Below are positions 38,458 through 50,039 of a stretch of DNA of 64,000 nucleotides, piece by piece (within the stretch, counting starts at the first letter, position 1; the number at the start of each line of letters is the position of its first letter). The DNA is taken from contig VTFK01000543.1 in the NCBI GenBank assembly GCA_009617715.1, forward strand, positions 62,001-126,000. The letters are read 5' to 3'. Source of the DNA: Plectrocnemia conspersa. Lineage: Eukaryota; Arthropoda; Insecta; Trichoptera; Polycentropodidae. The notes beneath the pieces are model-generated. The model was not told the origin of the DNA, searched no databases, and worked only from the letters and a program-made list of their open reading frames with translations. Made by a program: the position numbers and the translations under genes.

Positions 38458-41400
38458 GTATTCAGGGCTGCAAAGCTTGCTGACAAATCACAATCATGCA
38501 GCGATTCTCCAGCCAATCGTTGCACTCAATTCTTAGAACAACGAAATATGTTTACGCCTTTAGAAAGTTACATTTACCTGATAGACATCCTTCCGAGGTC
38601 GAATTGTGCAACAGAAATGTTGTGGGGCTTACGGTGTTTTTTGTCTCCCGGTAATATATTGTTTCCCTTGACCGCTTCGCAATAAAAAAATATTCATTCC
38701 ATGCATCGGAAAACACTTGCGTGTTATTTATGTGAAACCTTTTTTTTCTAGTCGTAACGAGGGTTTTTGTGTGGTCCCATCCTTTACACTATTGTGTAGT
38801 TCTAATACGTGTGGACAAATGACTCCATAGGTTTTATTTATTACTTAAGTTAATATCATCGATCTTTATATTAACGAAACGTTCTTATATTAAAATAGTT
38901 GTTTTTACAACATATTAAATTGTCTATATGCTAATAACATTTACTAATTTCCCTGAATTAATTGTTTATTTTTTATCTACGCCGTTGAAGGAAAACCAAA
39001 TGTAAGCGAAAAATATTGGACGAAAGTCAGAGAAGAATGGGGGCATTAATGTTGAAAGGTTTTTCCGCGGCATCTCGACGCCTTTCGACTCCTATTTTTA
39101 ATTAAAACAAGAAAAAGGGTTAACCGTCGTCGATGGAGAAGAATGTAACTCCATTAACTTCAAGCGCCAGAAAAAAAATAAAACTCCGACACGTGGAAGA
39201 GAGCGATAATATCATCGCCGAAGGAAAAAATCCAAAATTAAACGGGGCTATTTCAAGACGTTTGTTTTCTCTCAGCTAAATAAATTATGCATGACTTATT
39301 CGGATAACCCATTAGCCCTTATTTTGAATTCTTCACAAACAAAAACACTTTTGTCGCCGGTTCTAAAAATGGAAACTGAAAAAAAAACTCTTATCGCGCT
39401 CAGCTCTCCCTCTTCGTCTTCATAAATGAAAAGCGCTCGTAAATTTTCCGACGCGCCGCAGAAATGAAATTTATTCGTTTCGTATTATTGTAATGTCCGA
39501 ATTCCTTTTATTGCGTATATTCAATTTTATTACGGCCGTCCCTTGTCTGCGTTTTAGGTTGAAAAGGTTGAACGTGCGTAAAAATGCCATTGTTTGGGAC
39601 GAGGGCATTAATTGCATTCTTTCACTGTGTAATTAATGTATGTATATTGCATAAATGATAATAAAAATATAGTTAATACATTTATTATTATCTAACCTAA
39701 GTATACTATGATTATAAACTAAACTAATATAAAAATTCTAAATCTATCACTCTCGATGAAAACACACTCTCATATGAGCAAATAATTGCATTGATAATTG
39801 AAAATATAACTTATGTTTAGGATATTAGAGTATTTGGTTTAAATTTCAAAAATATAATTGCTTTGTAGACTAATGTATTTCGGCTCATAACGATATTTGG
39901 ACAAGGCGTTTCAGGGCTCGCTCGATATGATTAATCCTGCCGCACAAATATTATTTAGATAGTAACAAGAGTCGCTGATGTAACTAAACATATACGTAAA
40001 AGGTATGGTGTGAATTTAAATTAAAATATCTAAAGGATGTGAGAAATTGTAGCAGTGGGGGTTGAATCAAATGCGAACTTGCTGGCAACACTGAGAACAA
40101 TTCACCATTGTAACTTTGCGGGCGCGCTCGCACTTGAAAGGTGTAACAATAGCGTTTTGTCGCTAACCTGCCGCTGAATTTATCGCTTTCATATTATATT
40201 CGAGTGTAATATGCGTATAAATGGAAATTTCTATCCCTAAAAATTTAACGCCCATAAAACTTTTAATAAATATTTTTATTACAATATTAATATATAAAAG
40301 CTACACAAATATATTTTTAGAAATAATATATAATCATATATATTATCGCAATCATTATTATTTACACATGTCAACATATCGCTAATTATCAGATTTTTTC
40401 TAATGCCAAATAGATTTTATTTTAGATACATAGTATGAGACAGTCAGTCTTCAATCACCTTTCAGTCTGAAAAGTCGTTGACATATGGGAAATCAAGCAG
40501 TCAAGGTATTATATATTATCTCACGTTCTTAAATAGCTTGTTTACAAACGTAGACAGTTATGTATTAAAATAGTGCTAATTGTAACACTTGAGTTTTCGT
40601 GACAGAGAGTCACCGCTTTTCTATAAATTTTTTAACTTTATAGTTATTTATTTAACAAATAAATATGATGTAAAAGATTGAGAACAATATTTATCGTATT
40701 GTGTGTGTGGATATAATCACTCGAATACCGGAAACAGGAGCTGTGCGAATATTCCAAAATGCTGCTTTCCGTATTTAATTGATTTTGAATCATAATTATA
40801 AATATACGCAGTGCTATTTACTAGTATTTTAATTATAAACTTTTAAATTAAAAAAATTTTGAATTGACATGTTCTTCAAGAAAGGTTCAGGTCTGACAAA
40901 GAGGTGCTGCAGGTGGTGCAGTTACTTTAATTGCATCCATACACTTGAAAACTTAAAAAACTTTATTGAACGCAGGAAAACAGTTTGCTTAATATTATTT
41001 TTCAACTTGTAATAAATATGGGAATTTCTAGATTAACTTACATAATAATTTATAATAGTTTTATAATTATATTGTTGTTACTATTTTTTAAGAGAACGCA
41101 ATACTAATTAATATTAAAAAATAATGCATCTAACTATACAACATAATCCTATACAAATATCTTAATGCGCTGACATTCATTCGTGATTCTACATCAATTT
41201 CCAATTGTCACGTATTGTTTTAGGACCTAACAGTTAAAATGTCGACCATAGAGCTTAATTGTCGCCTAATAAATGACCAGTGTTGCCATTGGTCGAACCG
41301 CTGCGTTGCACAATTTTAGTTATGCCATCGGAATTTGCTCGGTAAACCCCGCCAGTGGCGTTTAATTGGAAATATGTACGTATATCGGCGGCATTCCGGC

Positions 41401-42568
41401 TCTCCGACGTATCGCCGGCGGTTCTCAAACGTTTTCGCTAAAGTTCACCCCATCGAGCAATTAGTGAGAATCGAACAGGAAAAACAAGTAGTGCACGTCG
41501 GAATTTAATCAACTATTTTGTAAAAAGCTTTAATTATTTTTGCTTAAAAAGAAAAATCGCCGTTTTGTATACGTTTTTAGGGGATGGAGTGGTGCAAAAA
41601 TGTACTTTTCGTGGCCTATTGTCCACTGACAATGCAGCACTCACTAGCGTACTACTGAGGGGAGCTAGCAGAAAAGTGCTTTCAAATTAGCGGATAAATG
41701 CTGGAGTCACATTTCCGGGCTAGAATTTTCCTAATAAAAATTATATATATTTCATTTTATTAATAGTCATGGGAGTTTGAAAAAAAATAAAAACACTCTT
41801 TACGTATTTCCTTGTACGCTAGATAATTATTTTATCGTTTACTTGAAAGATTTAACTACTCAAATAAATGCTAAATTTATTTAAATTGATTTTCCCACGC
41901 CCTAATACCCCTTTGAACTAAATAATTACCCCTCCTCTAGCTTACCTAATTAATCTTGTAACGTCGACATCTTTCGCGTTCCATCATTCAATCATTGCGC
42001 AAATCAAAGGGATCCGACATCGAACAAACGGAAAACAATGTCGGAGATGTCGCGCCGCTAATTCCCCACTGTGTTTTCCCTCGTGTTTTTTTATCCGAGC
42101 CCAAAATTAGCGAAGGATGTAGGTGGGGAAAATGAATTATTTCTCGACAACCCGGTGTTGCCATAATGCATTATTCATGGCATAGCGCACGATGGCGACG
42201 TGCGCGGGAACAAATTTAACACATGGCCACACTACGCAAACACACACACATGTGTAACGCAACTCACATACACACGCGCAAAACTTTATTTTTTTCGCGC
42301 CGCCGATTATTGCCGCGGGGTTGTAACGTGCAATTTTCTGAGCATGAACGTTTTTGAGCGTTACTCAAAAAATTGGAAAGAGCTAAATGCTCCTCTGGTT
42401 CTAAATCACGTGTATATTTTTTATGCGCGATGTTTAATCCCCGACGTGTTTTCGCGTAGGGCAATTAGGGCGGCGATAATTCATTTCTAGTGCCTCCCCC
42501 TCTGTAATTCATGCTGAAAGCAGCAGCACGTGAATCGAATTTATATAAATTGCTTTTTTTTTTTTCAG

Positions 42569-42784
42569 AGTCGCGAAAGCCTTTCGTCGTGCGAGAGCGG
42601 CGCTAGTGATGGCGAAGGTGCCAGAGGCGACTGCGAAGGAAGCGGAAGTTCTTCGGGAAGCGATCCCGGTGTTCCTTGTCAAGTTGGATTACTGGAAAGA
42701 CTGGTGCGGACACATCCAGTATGGTTCTTACCTGGCATCCAAAGAGCTGGTGCATTCCATCTGCTTCAAGGAAAAGAAGAAGGG
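42569..42784 (+). CDS. spri: sprint exon, start of SH2 domain
   Basis: The acceptor is a run of Ts then CAG at 42568; the donor is GAAGGG|GTAATA. Phase 0 at both ends, 72 codons. The first 40 residues are Ser/Gly/Glu-rich. They are followed by QVGLLERLVRTHPVWFLP and GIQRAGAFHLLQGKEEG, which match the alpha-A/beta-B entry of RIN-type SH2 domains (LIRTHPVWFLP is a family hallmark). The phosphotyrosine-binding Arg lies in the next exon. Confidence 0.95.
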
Positions 42785-43379
42785 GTAATAACATAATACA
42801 ATAATTTATTCTGTTTTTAAAAAAAATGCAATTTATTTACTGATCAAGTGACGCTTGTAAATATAGAAGTCTGAGAACACTATAGTAGGAATACTTTCAT
42901 GTATAAATATATTTCTAAAATATAAAGTCCAAACTAACACTAGACATGAACTAAAAAAGTTTTCCGTATAAAACATTAATTACCTGAACCATGAATGATA
43001 ATTACAAATACAGTAGATAATTAAAAACTTTTGGACATCTGGCAACCTTAATCTACGATAAAATATATTAGAGGCAAATAGTTAATATGTTACTAGTTTA
43101 GCAACATTTTTAATATCAAATTAAATAGTATTTAAAATATGATGATGGATATTTTTTTCTAAAAAGTGGTGTCTAATACTGATTTTGTTAACAATGTAGT
43201 AGGTATATATAAATTGTTATTTTTGCTTGTTACTTTCATAACGCTTTTTATATATTTTATCTTTTGTTTTTCGAAATCATATTTGTCTTGATAACAATTT
43301 AATAATCTGTACAAAGTTTGTGCTTTTCAAAAAATGTTGTTTAACATACAATAAAATAATAATTATTATCATCATAAAA

Positions 43380-44555
43380 GGTCAGGTTGTTTCATAAGTC
43401 TGCGTTATTTAAGGTGCGGGTTAAATTAGTTAAAAATTAAAACGTGTAATACTTTTACTAAATTATATATTCTCCATCTTTTTCTACCATTATTATCCAC
43501 ATGTTTATCTATTTTTTATATCTGATTATAAAAATAATGTATTTTTGGAACCAAGAAATTCATTAATGTCGTATTTTATGTCCGTTTTTATAAAATATTT
43601 TTTTTCATCTAAAAACTGTTTAAGAGATCTAAATAGATGAGTCTTTTGGAGCAATGTCTGAAGAATACGGTGGGTAAGAAATGAGATCCCAAGAAAATCC
43701 GTTGATTTTTTCTATCGTCTTCTTGGATACATGATGGCGAGCGCTGTCTTGGTGTAAAATGACCCTTCTTTAATTTATAAGGGGTCTTTTTTAAACAAAT
43801 TATCTGAGTACACTATGTGTCTGTCTTAATTGTCTGCCAATAACTCATAATGAATTATGCCCTTCATATCTCACCAAATGTATAACATTATCCTATTGGG
43901 GTGTAATCCTGTTCTCGGGGTTGGAATTGGGAGTTGATTGGCGTCCAACCATTGTCTTTTACGTCACGTGTAAAGGAAAGTAAAGGATCCACTTCTCATC
44001 TTCAGTAACAATTCGACTCAAAAATAAATATTTCTGTTCTAGAATCATTATTTATTGGCATATTAAGATTCGCTGCACAAGGTCTTCCTCAGACAATTTA
44101 TGAAATACCATATTCTGCAAATTAACACATTTCCTAACATTTACTGATGTATGCGATACGTTGAGCTTTTGTGCTATCTCAGACCTTCTTTGATGGCAGC
44201 CCTAATATCCTCACTAACAACCCCTAAGAAGATATTCAATGTCAAAATTCCCGGAACGAAGTTTTTAGAACCACAATTGACACTTTCTAAAATTTAATAG
44301 CATGCCTGCCCATCGCATTACTGATGTTTTTAACTGCAATTGTTTCATTATGACAAAGTTGAAACTCATAAAGCATAATATATCTTAACTGAGAATATTT
44401 TATCTCCACTGTCATTGTTGATTTAGGGTTGAAAACAACGAAACAAAAATTATCGCGTTACTAAATAATAACTACTGTTAATAAACGCCGAAAGAATAGT
44501 GAAATTATCGTTAATTCGTAATCATTAAGAAAAAAACGCAAATACTAATAATAAA
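43380..44555 (-). mobile_element. decayed mariner (Tc1/mariner, cecropia-like) in the SH2 intron
   Basis: Read on the minus strand, broken transposase is recognisable: YEFQLCHNETIAVKNISNAMG near 44385-44320 (N-terminal LLYEFQLGHNA-type motif), RIVTEDEKWILY near 44010 (first catalytic Asp region), VILHQDSARHHVSKKTIEKI near 43760 (second Asp) and YPPYSSDIAPKD near 43680 (third Asp, D34D spacing type). HLFRSLKQFLD follows in another frame. Several frameshifts and stops make it inactive. The left end CAGGTTGTTTCATAAG resembles mariner inverted repeats of the TTGnnCCATAAG type; the right end is poorly preserved, so boundaries are approximate. Confidence 0.85.
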
Positions 44556-44686
44556 TAATAAATTAATAAAATATTTATTATTTTACTTGCGACTAACTTC
44601 ATGCATTATACACGGATATGTGTGCCTCTTATTAATAATTAAATTGATCCGTGTCATTTTAACATTATGTTTATATTATATTTCAG

Positions 44687-44871
44687 AATTTTGTCGTACG
44701 ACAATCCAGTCAACCTGATACGATGGCTTTGAGTGTGAGACTGCCCGCTCACGCAGGTCCATACATAGAACACTATCTGATTCATGCTGGTGGTGGGCGA
44801 ATAGGTCTTGAGACATCGCAAAACAAATTCGACAACATCCCCGATTTAATCGCTCATTATTCGCAGTGCTG
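44687..44871 (+). CDS. spri: sprint exon, SH2 core with FVVR arginine
   Basis: Acceptor TATATTTCAG at 44686; donor TGCTG|GTAAAT. Phase 0 in, two bases of a Cys codon out. It encodes NFVVRQSSQPDTMALSVRLP at the start: FVVR is the FLVR-type motif whose Arg contacts phosphotyrosine, so the pocket appears intact. HYLIHAGGGRIGLET and FDNIPDLIAHYSQC follow; these are the central strands and the second helix. About 61 codons. The preceding intron carries a dead mariner. Confidence 0.95.
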
Positions 44872-44936
44872 GTAAATTTATATTTTAATATGGTCATTAT
44901 ATTCATTACAACTAATTAAATTTATATTATTTTCAG

Positions 44937-45166
44937 CGACGAACTTCCTGTGCAACTCAGCCTCCCTCGTGCCTTAAGAGAAGCCAAAAACAGGCAGCAG
45001 CTCTCGTCACTTGCACTACTCGGTCAAGAGTTCTGGCGCTATCCGATGGCTAATCCAAAAATGACGCCGCAAGGCAACGATCAGGGGAAACATTGCATTA
45101 ACACGCCTTCGTCTCAAACGCCTTCTGAGACTGGTTCTAGTTTTAGCAGTTTTAGTATTAGTGCTG
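44937..45166 (+). CDS. spri: sprint exon, end of SH2 domain
   Basis: Acceptor TTATTTTCAG at 44936; donor GCTG|GTGAGA. The first base completes the split Cys codon, and the exon ends with one base of a Gly codon. It encodes CDELPVQLSLPRALREAKNR (the SH2 C-terminal edge), then SSLALLGQEFWRYPMANPK, and runs into Ser/Thr-rich sequence. The 65 bp intron before it is the shortest in the gene. Confidence 0.93.
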
Positions 45167-45396
45167 GTGAGATTATGAGAATGTGAATTAAAATTAAAAG
45201 TTAAATCCCCTTACGAATATTCATTTTGATATGATTACTTGCCTGCGGGCTAAAGCAGTGTTTACATTAAGAATTGTTTCATTTTCTTTAGAAATCTATT
45301 AAATGAATCAAAGTTGTTTTATAATTAATAAAAATAAAACTTATTTATACAAATAATGATGAATGATATTTTTTTTTTTTTTTTATATACTTCCAG

Positions 45397-45659
45397 GCAT
45401 TCACCAAAACACGACACAATCGACGGCCAGTCCCGAAAATGTCGACAAAAACATTGTACTTAATCTAACTCCGATCGAGGCGTCTAAAAATCTACCATCC
45501 AACTTTCCAATGACGACGTTCAAAGGAAATAACCCACCATCGCCGCCAATCACTTTGGCGTTCAATAAGGTTTCTGCGTGTATTAACACTGATATGGGCA
45601 ATTTTGTGAGAGCACCAAGACCCACTCCGCCTAACACTTTGAACCTCGCTTCTAGCACT
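45397..45659 (+). CDS. spri: sprint exon, Ser/Thr/Pro linker with PxxP
   Basis: Acceptor after a 16-T tract, ending TATACTTCCAG at 45396; donor AGCACT|GTAAGT. Two bases complete the Gly codon and the exon ends in phase 0. The product is polar with proline clusters (NNPPSPPITL, RAPRPTPPNTL) that could bind SH3 domains. No folded domain is visible. Proline-rich segments after the SH2 domain are usual in RIN proteins. Confidence 0.9.
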
Positions 45660-46253
45660 GTAAGTTTTTATTATTTAATCACAAACACTTCCGATTCGCC
45701 TATTCTTTGAGCAAATTGGAAGCTATGTTTAAAAAATATCGTTTTGATAATTATGATTAAATAATAAAACTGTGATGTATTATAATATCTTTAATCACTC
45801 ACACTGTAAAATACACTAATTAATAATTCACTATAATAATATAATTTTATTGCTTAAATCACAATCATCAAATTCTTCTATTATATAATACATGAATCAC
45901 TTTACCATTTTAAAATAATTTGAGATTTGAAACCATAACCTTTCAATTGCTAATTAATAAATTATGCTTACATTACAAACTAGCGGTGTTCTGGGGGAAA
46001 TGCCTAATACAGACATATCTGTTTTTTTAACCACAAAATTTATATTATATACAATAACACTTAATTTATCACTCCTAATGCTTTTTTATAATTTATATTG
46101 TAACATATCCACAAACCATGTCTTTTTTTGTCTAACAAAATCATTTATTGATCCACTAATAAGCCCGTTACATACTTTTACCGGCATGCATTTTTGAGAA
46201 TACTGATTCTTATGCCTGCTTTGTTCCCATATGTATTTATTGTTAATCTTCCG

Positions 46254-46600
46254 TTGCAACATGACAGATGTTAGCCCAATGCGCTACAACTGGATAAATA
46301 CAATAAACACCTACTAAATAAGTAGTGAGAAACAAATATTTTTTAATAATTACGGCTTATAAAACTGGAAATATCACTTTGCACAACCATGATTTTAATT
46401 AATAATCACGATATTTATCCTTGAGATTAGAAAAATCTAGGAAAACCTAACCTGTGATGATCGATTGGAATTATAATTTTACAAAAATAACTAATTCAGA
46501 GCGACCAGACATGATAGAAATTAGAAAACACTATGGTTCATATGGGTTTGAACCCAGGTCTTTCGCTGTCTATTATGCTGGTCAGTTGTATTTTTATTGC
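46254..46600 (-). mobile_element. SINE-like element, most complete copy
   Basis: Lies in the intron before the exon at 47247. It runs from GCAACATGACAGATGTTAGC to GGTTTGAACCCAGGTCTTTC. On the minus strand it begins with a B-box-like GGGTTCAAACCC and ends with an A-box-like TAGCGCATTGGGC. The same blocks occur at 8670-9940, 25200-25440 and partly 60510-60690. Confidence 0.6.
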
Positions 46601-47246
46601 TGTGTCATGCTTTTTAAAAAACCGTAGTTTGTATAAAACTGACAATGACGATAGATTTTTTAACTATTAAAAACTGTAACTATTTTTGATAAGTTCTAAA
46701 AAGTACATATTTAATTATTATATAAAAGCCCTTCCTATAAAAATCATATTTTTTTTACTATATCAAGTAGTTCTGCATTTCTCATGACATATTTTTTTTA
46801 CTCGGTAAACCTACAGAATTAAATATTATGTTATGTATTCTTGCCATAAATAATATATTTGCCCATTACAAATTCTTCAGCTGCCTGCTATACATCTTGT
46901 AGCTGTTTTTTCGATCAATGTGAATGTGCTTAATTAAAAGAGCGAAAAAAGTCTAGTAGATATTATAACTCATTTTAGATCAAAAAATCAGTCCATGTTA
47001 TCTTCATATACAAATTTCATAGTATTTTTTTTATGGCATGGCTTATGAATAAGCACATATACCATTTCAATATCAAATACCAAACTATTTTCATAATCTA
47101 AAATATACATCATTTTTAAATGGTAAAGCTATTTATGTACCACTCTAAATTAATAATCCAATTGAAGAACAATATTTACATTAATTATATATTTATATTT
47201 ATAAAAAAAACTGTGTTGGACTTGAAGGATATCTTGTAAATTACAG

Positions 47247-47582
47247 GCCAATATAACACAACAGCAATATTATTCCATGACGCCCCAATCCTTAAAAACT
47301 ACTCCTCCTCCTCCGCCACCCAGATGGGTGAAGCCTCCCTTTCCGAACGTACCAAAGGAGATCCAATGCTTCAGTCCCGTTGGAATGCTCAGCAGCAAAA
47401 TTGGGAGCGCTAACATAACAGTGACAACCACCGTCACGTTCAGTGTAAATAATCAACAGCAACTAACCGACGAGGAGCTGTCTTCTCCGAACGACAATAG
47501 GAGTGATAGTTTCAATTGTAAAAATCACGTCGGCAACTTTGACGATGCCTGTATAATATCGTCTTCTAACAATGCTTGTCAG
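47247..47582 (+). CDS. spri: sprint exon, polyproline motif
   Basis: Acceptor TAAATTACAG at 47246; donor TGTCAG|GTGAAA. Phase 0 at both ends, 112 codons. It starts ANITQQQYYSMTPQ, then six consecutive prolines in TTPPPPPPRWVKPPFPNVP, the best SH3/WW/EVH1 candidate site in the linker. The rest is a Thr/Val-rich stretch and an Asn/Asp/Ser-rich tail. The preceding intron holds a SINE-like element at 46254-46600. Confidence 0.9.
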
Positions 47583-47975
47583 GTGAAATTTGTGTTTTAT
47601 TAATTGAGTATTATATCTTTAAAATCATTATTAATACACTAATCATTATCTACATCAGTGGTTCCCAAATTCATACAAAATAAGTATAATGTACATGCTA
47701 TAGATATTTATTAAGCCTGGTGGATCATGAAAGTCATATAAAATGAGAACCACTGATTATTATAATTGTATATAATTAATTAATGATTCTAACATAATCA
47801 TAAAATGTTGCTGAGTCTACTCCAATTCTAACAAGTTCTTCCTCTATTATTAACATGTCAACAGATGTAACATTCAATATTAATAATACTGATCAGTTTT
47901 ATTGTACAATAACTATCAATATATTTTTTTTATGTATATATACAATTTAATTTTAAATTTATTTCATAATTTTAG

Positions 47976-48533
47976 AATATGACTACAAAGCGTTTATCGC
48001 CAGAAGGAGAATGTGTCAATACTGTTCAATCCTTAAACGGAAGCTTGAGGAGACTAAACCACGTGAATACTCCATCCGGTCTAGTGTCACCTATTCAAAC
48101 CACTCCGTTCTCGGATCAAGGATTCCAAACGAAGGAGTTGTTCTCGCCTTTGAACCAAATAGCTTCTCCGATCGGCTCCAATTCGATAACGAGCGGAATA
48201 TTTTCTCCTAGTCAAATAAACTCTCCGCTCTCAAACACCACCATGTCGTCGAAGAGTGGCATCTTTTCGCCTATGAGTCAAGTGACAAGTCCGGCAATGA
48301 ACGATCTCTTCTCGCCGGTCAGCAAAAGCTCACCAGTTTCGGGGAAAAGTTCAGTTTTTTCACCTGTCTCGAATCAAAGCAGCTTTGCGAATAATTCTGG
48401 ATTCAATTCTCCACTGATGAGCAAAGATAAAGACAGAATCTTATCTCCGAACACGAATACTTCTAGTACGACACCGTCGGGAAGATGTAGACGTAGCAAA
48501 CATTCAAACCGGAAAGAATCGAGACATTATCAG
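47976..48533 (+). CDS. spri: sprint exon with repeated FSP motifs
   Basis: Acceptor CATAATTTTAG at 47975; donor TATCAG|GTATTT. Phase 0 at both ends, 186 codons. The middle is built of short repeats around Phe-Ser-Pro: LFSPLNQIASP, IFSPSQINSP, IFSPMSQVTSP, LFSPVSKSSP, VFSPVSNQSS, spaced about 15-25 residues. Each supplies one or two Ser-Pro sites suited to proline-directed kinases. It ends in a basic segment (GRCRRSKHSNRKESRHYQ). Probably disordered and phospho-regulated (inference). Confidence 0.92.
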
Positions 48534-48606
48534 GTATTTATTTTAAGTTAATCTTAAAATACATCAACTTGTGCTTATTACAGATCTTTAAATGAAACAC
48601 TGAACT

Positions 48607-48846
48607 ATGTTATTTTCAATGCATAATTGTTCTTGTAGAATTTGGCTCCATCCCAACTTTATAAGCGAAGTACAAATGTTGCCAAAAAATGAGTATTTAA
48701 CGTTAGTTTTGTTTTCACTCTTATCCGAAATCAACAGGTCATTCGCTGTATTTAAATATATTGAAAATAATATGGATTCATTAGAAGATTTAATCCATCA
48801 CATAAAATACATTGACGGATCTTCAATATCTGAAATAATCGTATAA
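48607..48846 (+). other. intronic open reading frame, unknown
   Basis: 79 codons in a 370 bp sprint intron. MLPKNEYLTLVLFSLLSEIN and NRSFAVFKYIENNMDSLEDL look like real protein with helical amphipathic pattern. Phase does not fit the neighbouring exons (both phase 0), and its stop would end sprint, so it is not a normal cassette exon. An acceptor-like TTGTTCTTGTAG lies at 48638. It could be a nested fragment of another gene. Confidence 0.3.
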
Positions 48847-48903
48847 ATAATTATACAATAATTCTTGTGTATTAAATAATATTTGATTTATAAATATTTT
48901 TAG

Positions 48904-49123
48904 GAAAGTGACATATTAGAATCTCCAGGCGTTTACTATCGAAGCTCTCTCGGTGATAAAGTATCCGATTACGAAGATATTTGGGGACCGGATCAAGGCA
49001 AATCTAATACGCCGTCATCTGTGTGTTCGACATTCAAACCAATACAAAATCGACAAGATAATGACACTCTCGGAAGCGGTATTCTAATCAGTAAGAGGCC
49101 AGATCTTCTTCCTGATACATTAC
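48904..49123 (+). CDS. spri: sprint exon, linker
   Basis: Acceptor AATATTTTTAG at 48903; donor TTAC|GTGAGT. Phase 0 in, one base out. It encodes ESDILESPGVYYRSSLGDKV, then SDYEDIWGPDQ and LISKRPDLLPDTL. The tyrosine pair in VYYRSS and SDYEDIW are possible phosphotyrosine sites. About 73 codons. Confidence 0.92.
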
Positions 49124-49229
49124 GTGAGTTTTTACTTATTTGTTAACTAGTTAGACTATTGAAATTGTAAGTCATTCTTATCATATACTGTATTATTAAT
49201 GTAAGTTTCATAAGTAATTGTTATTTCAG

Positions 49230-49669
49230 CTAAAGTGGCTTCGCTCAACGGAAGCGTTTTAAGTCCGAGCTCCCCATCCACAGACGAATCAGACAAAGAG
49301 TCTCAACAAAAGTTAAATACTAGCAATGATCATCAATGCATTCACCGTTCATCGGAAAAGATCAACATGATAATCGCGACCACAAACAGTAAAGGCGAAG
49401 CAGTTGCAAAACGACCTGATAAACTTAACCTTCTCAGAAACGCAAACGAGCAAATGAATTCAGAGAATAATGAAAAATATAAATTAAGTGACACAATGAA
49501 CAATAAGAACAGTAATGATGAAATCGAAAGAGACAACCACAAAAAGAACTTAATACACGACGAGTGCTCATTGCTGACGAGTGACTTTTGTAATAATGCT
49601 GACGACGAGCAGCAGCCCGAGAAACAAGGAAGTCCATTCTATGCTGATCCTGTAGATGCAATTAAAGAG
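49230..49669 (+). CDS. spri: sprint exon, Asn/Lys/Glu-rich linker
   Basis: Acceptor TTATTTCAG at 49229; donor AAAGAG|GTTTTA, which is weak beyond GT. Two bases complete a Pro codon (C+CT) and the exon ends in phase 0, about 146 codons. It encodes LNGSVLSPSSPSTDESDKES, a strongly charged Asn/Lys/Glu stretch, and QGSPFYADPVDAIKE. A compact conserved-looking motif sits at the C-terminal end and the middle is low complexity. Confidence 0.9.
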
Positions 49670-49739
49670 GTTTTATATTATTAAGTATTATTTTAATTAG
49701 TTGTAATGAATGCTTAATACTATTTGTTTGTAATGATAG

Positions 49740-49878
49740 GCTGTGGCTCCGCTCGTACAGAGGAGGCGAATAGTGCGAAGCACGGGAGTTTCATTGGCGC
49801 AAAGATACTCTGAACCACCAGGAAATTCACATCCATATTATCCATTACGTGATATGCACAGCATTGAAGAACTCTCAC
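49740..49878 (+). CDS. spri: sprint exon, basic linker
   Basis: Acceptor AATGATAG at 49739; donor TCAC|GTAAGA. Phase 0 in, one base out. It encodes AVAPLVQRRRIVRSTGVSLA, then QRYSEPPGNSHPYYPLRDMH and SIEELS. The RRRIVRS cluster is a possible basophilic-kinase site. The 70 bp intron before it and the phase match support the exon. Confidence 0.9.
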
Positions 49879-50039
49879 GTAAGAATATTTATTTGGTTAA
49901 AATAAGAAATTAGAAGATGTCTAGAATCAATATCAAACCAATGCTTTTTTAATTAAATATGCAGAAATGTAGTGCAGTTGCTCATCTATAAGACTGATCT
50001 TTTAAAATCAGTAAATTTTACATTTTCTTTTTAAAGTTG

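Larger units (their letters stand above)
27291..42568. other. sprint 15.3 kb intron
   Basis: Contains repeats D, A and F, a Tc1-like or pogo-like MITE and a microsatellite, listed separately. GC-richer stretches at 27880-28160, 28610-28790, 30270-31210, 33500-33990, 35340-35650, 36700-36870, 37190-37450, 38215-38470, 38990-39640, 41240-41470 and 41980-42500 have no coding signature I accept, except the patch at 38194. Large 5' introns of signalling genes often hold enhancers or alternative promoters. Confidence 0.6.

Noticed and set aside
42200..42490. 96-codon ORF just upstream of the SH2 exon
   Set aside because: Low-complexity CA-rich start and no donor or phase link; looks like intronic GC-rich sequence.
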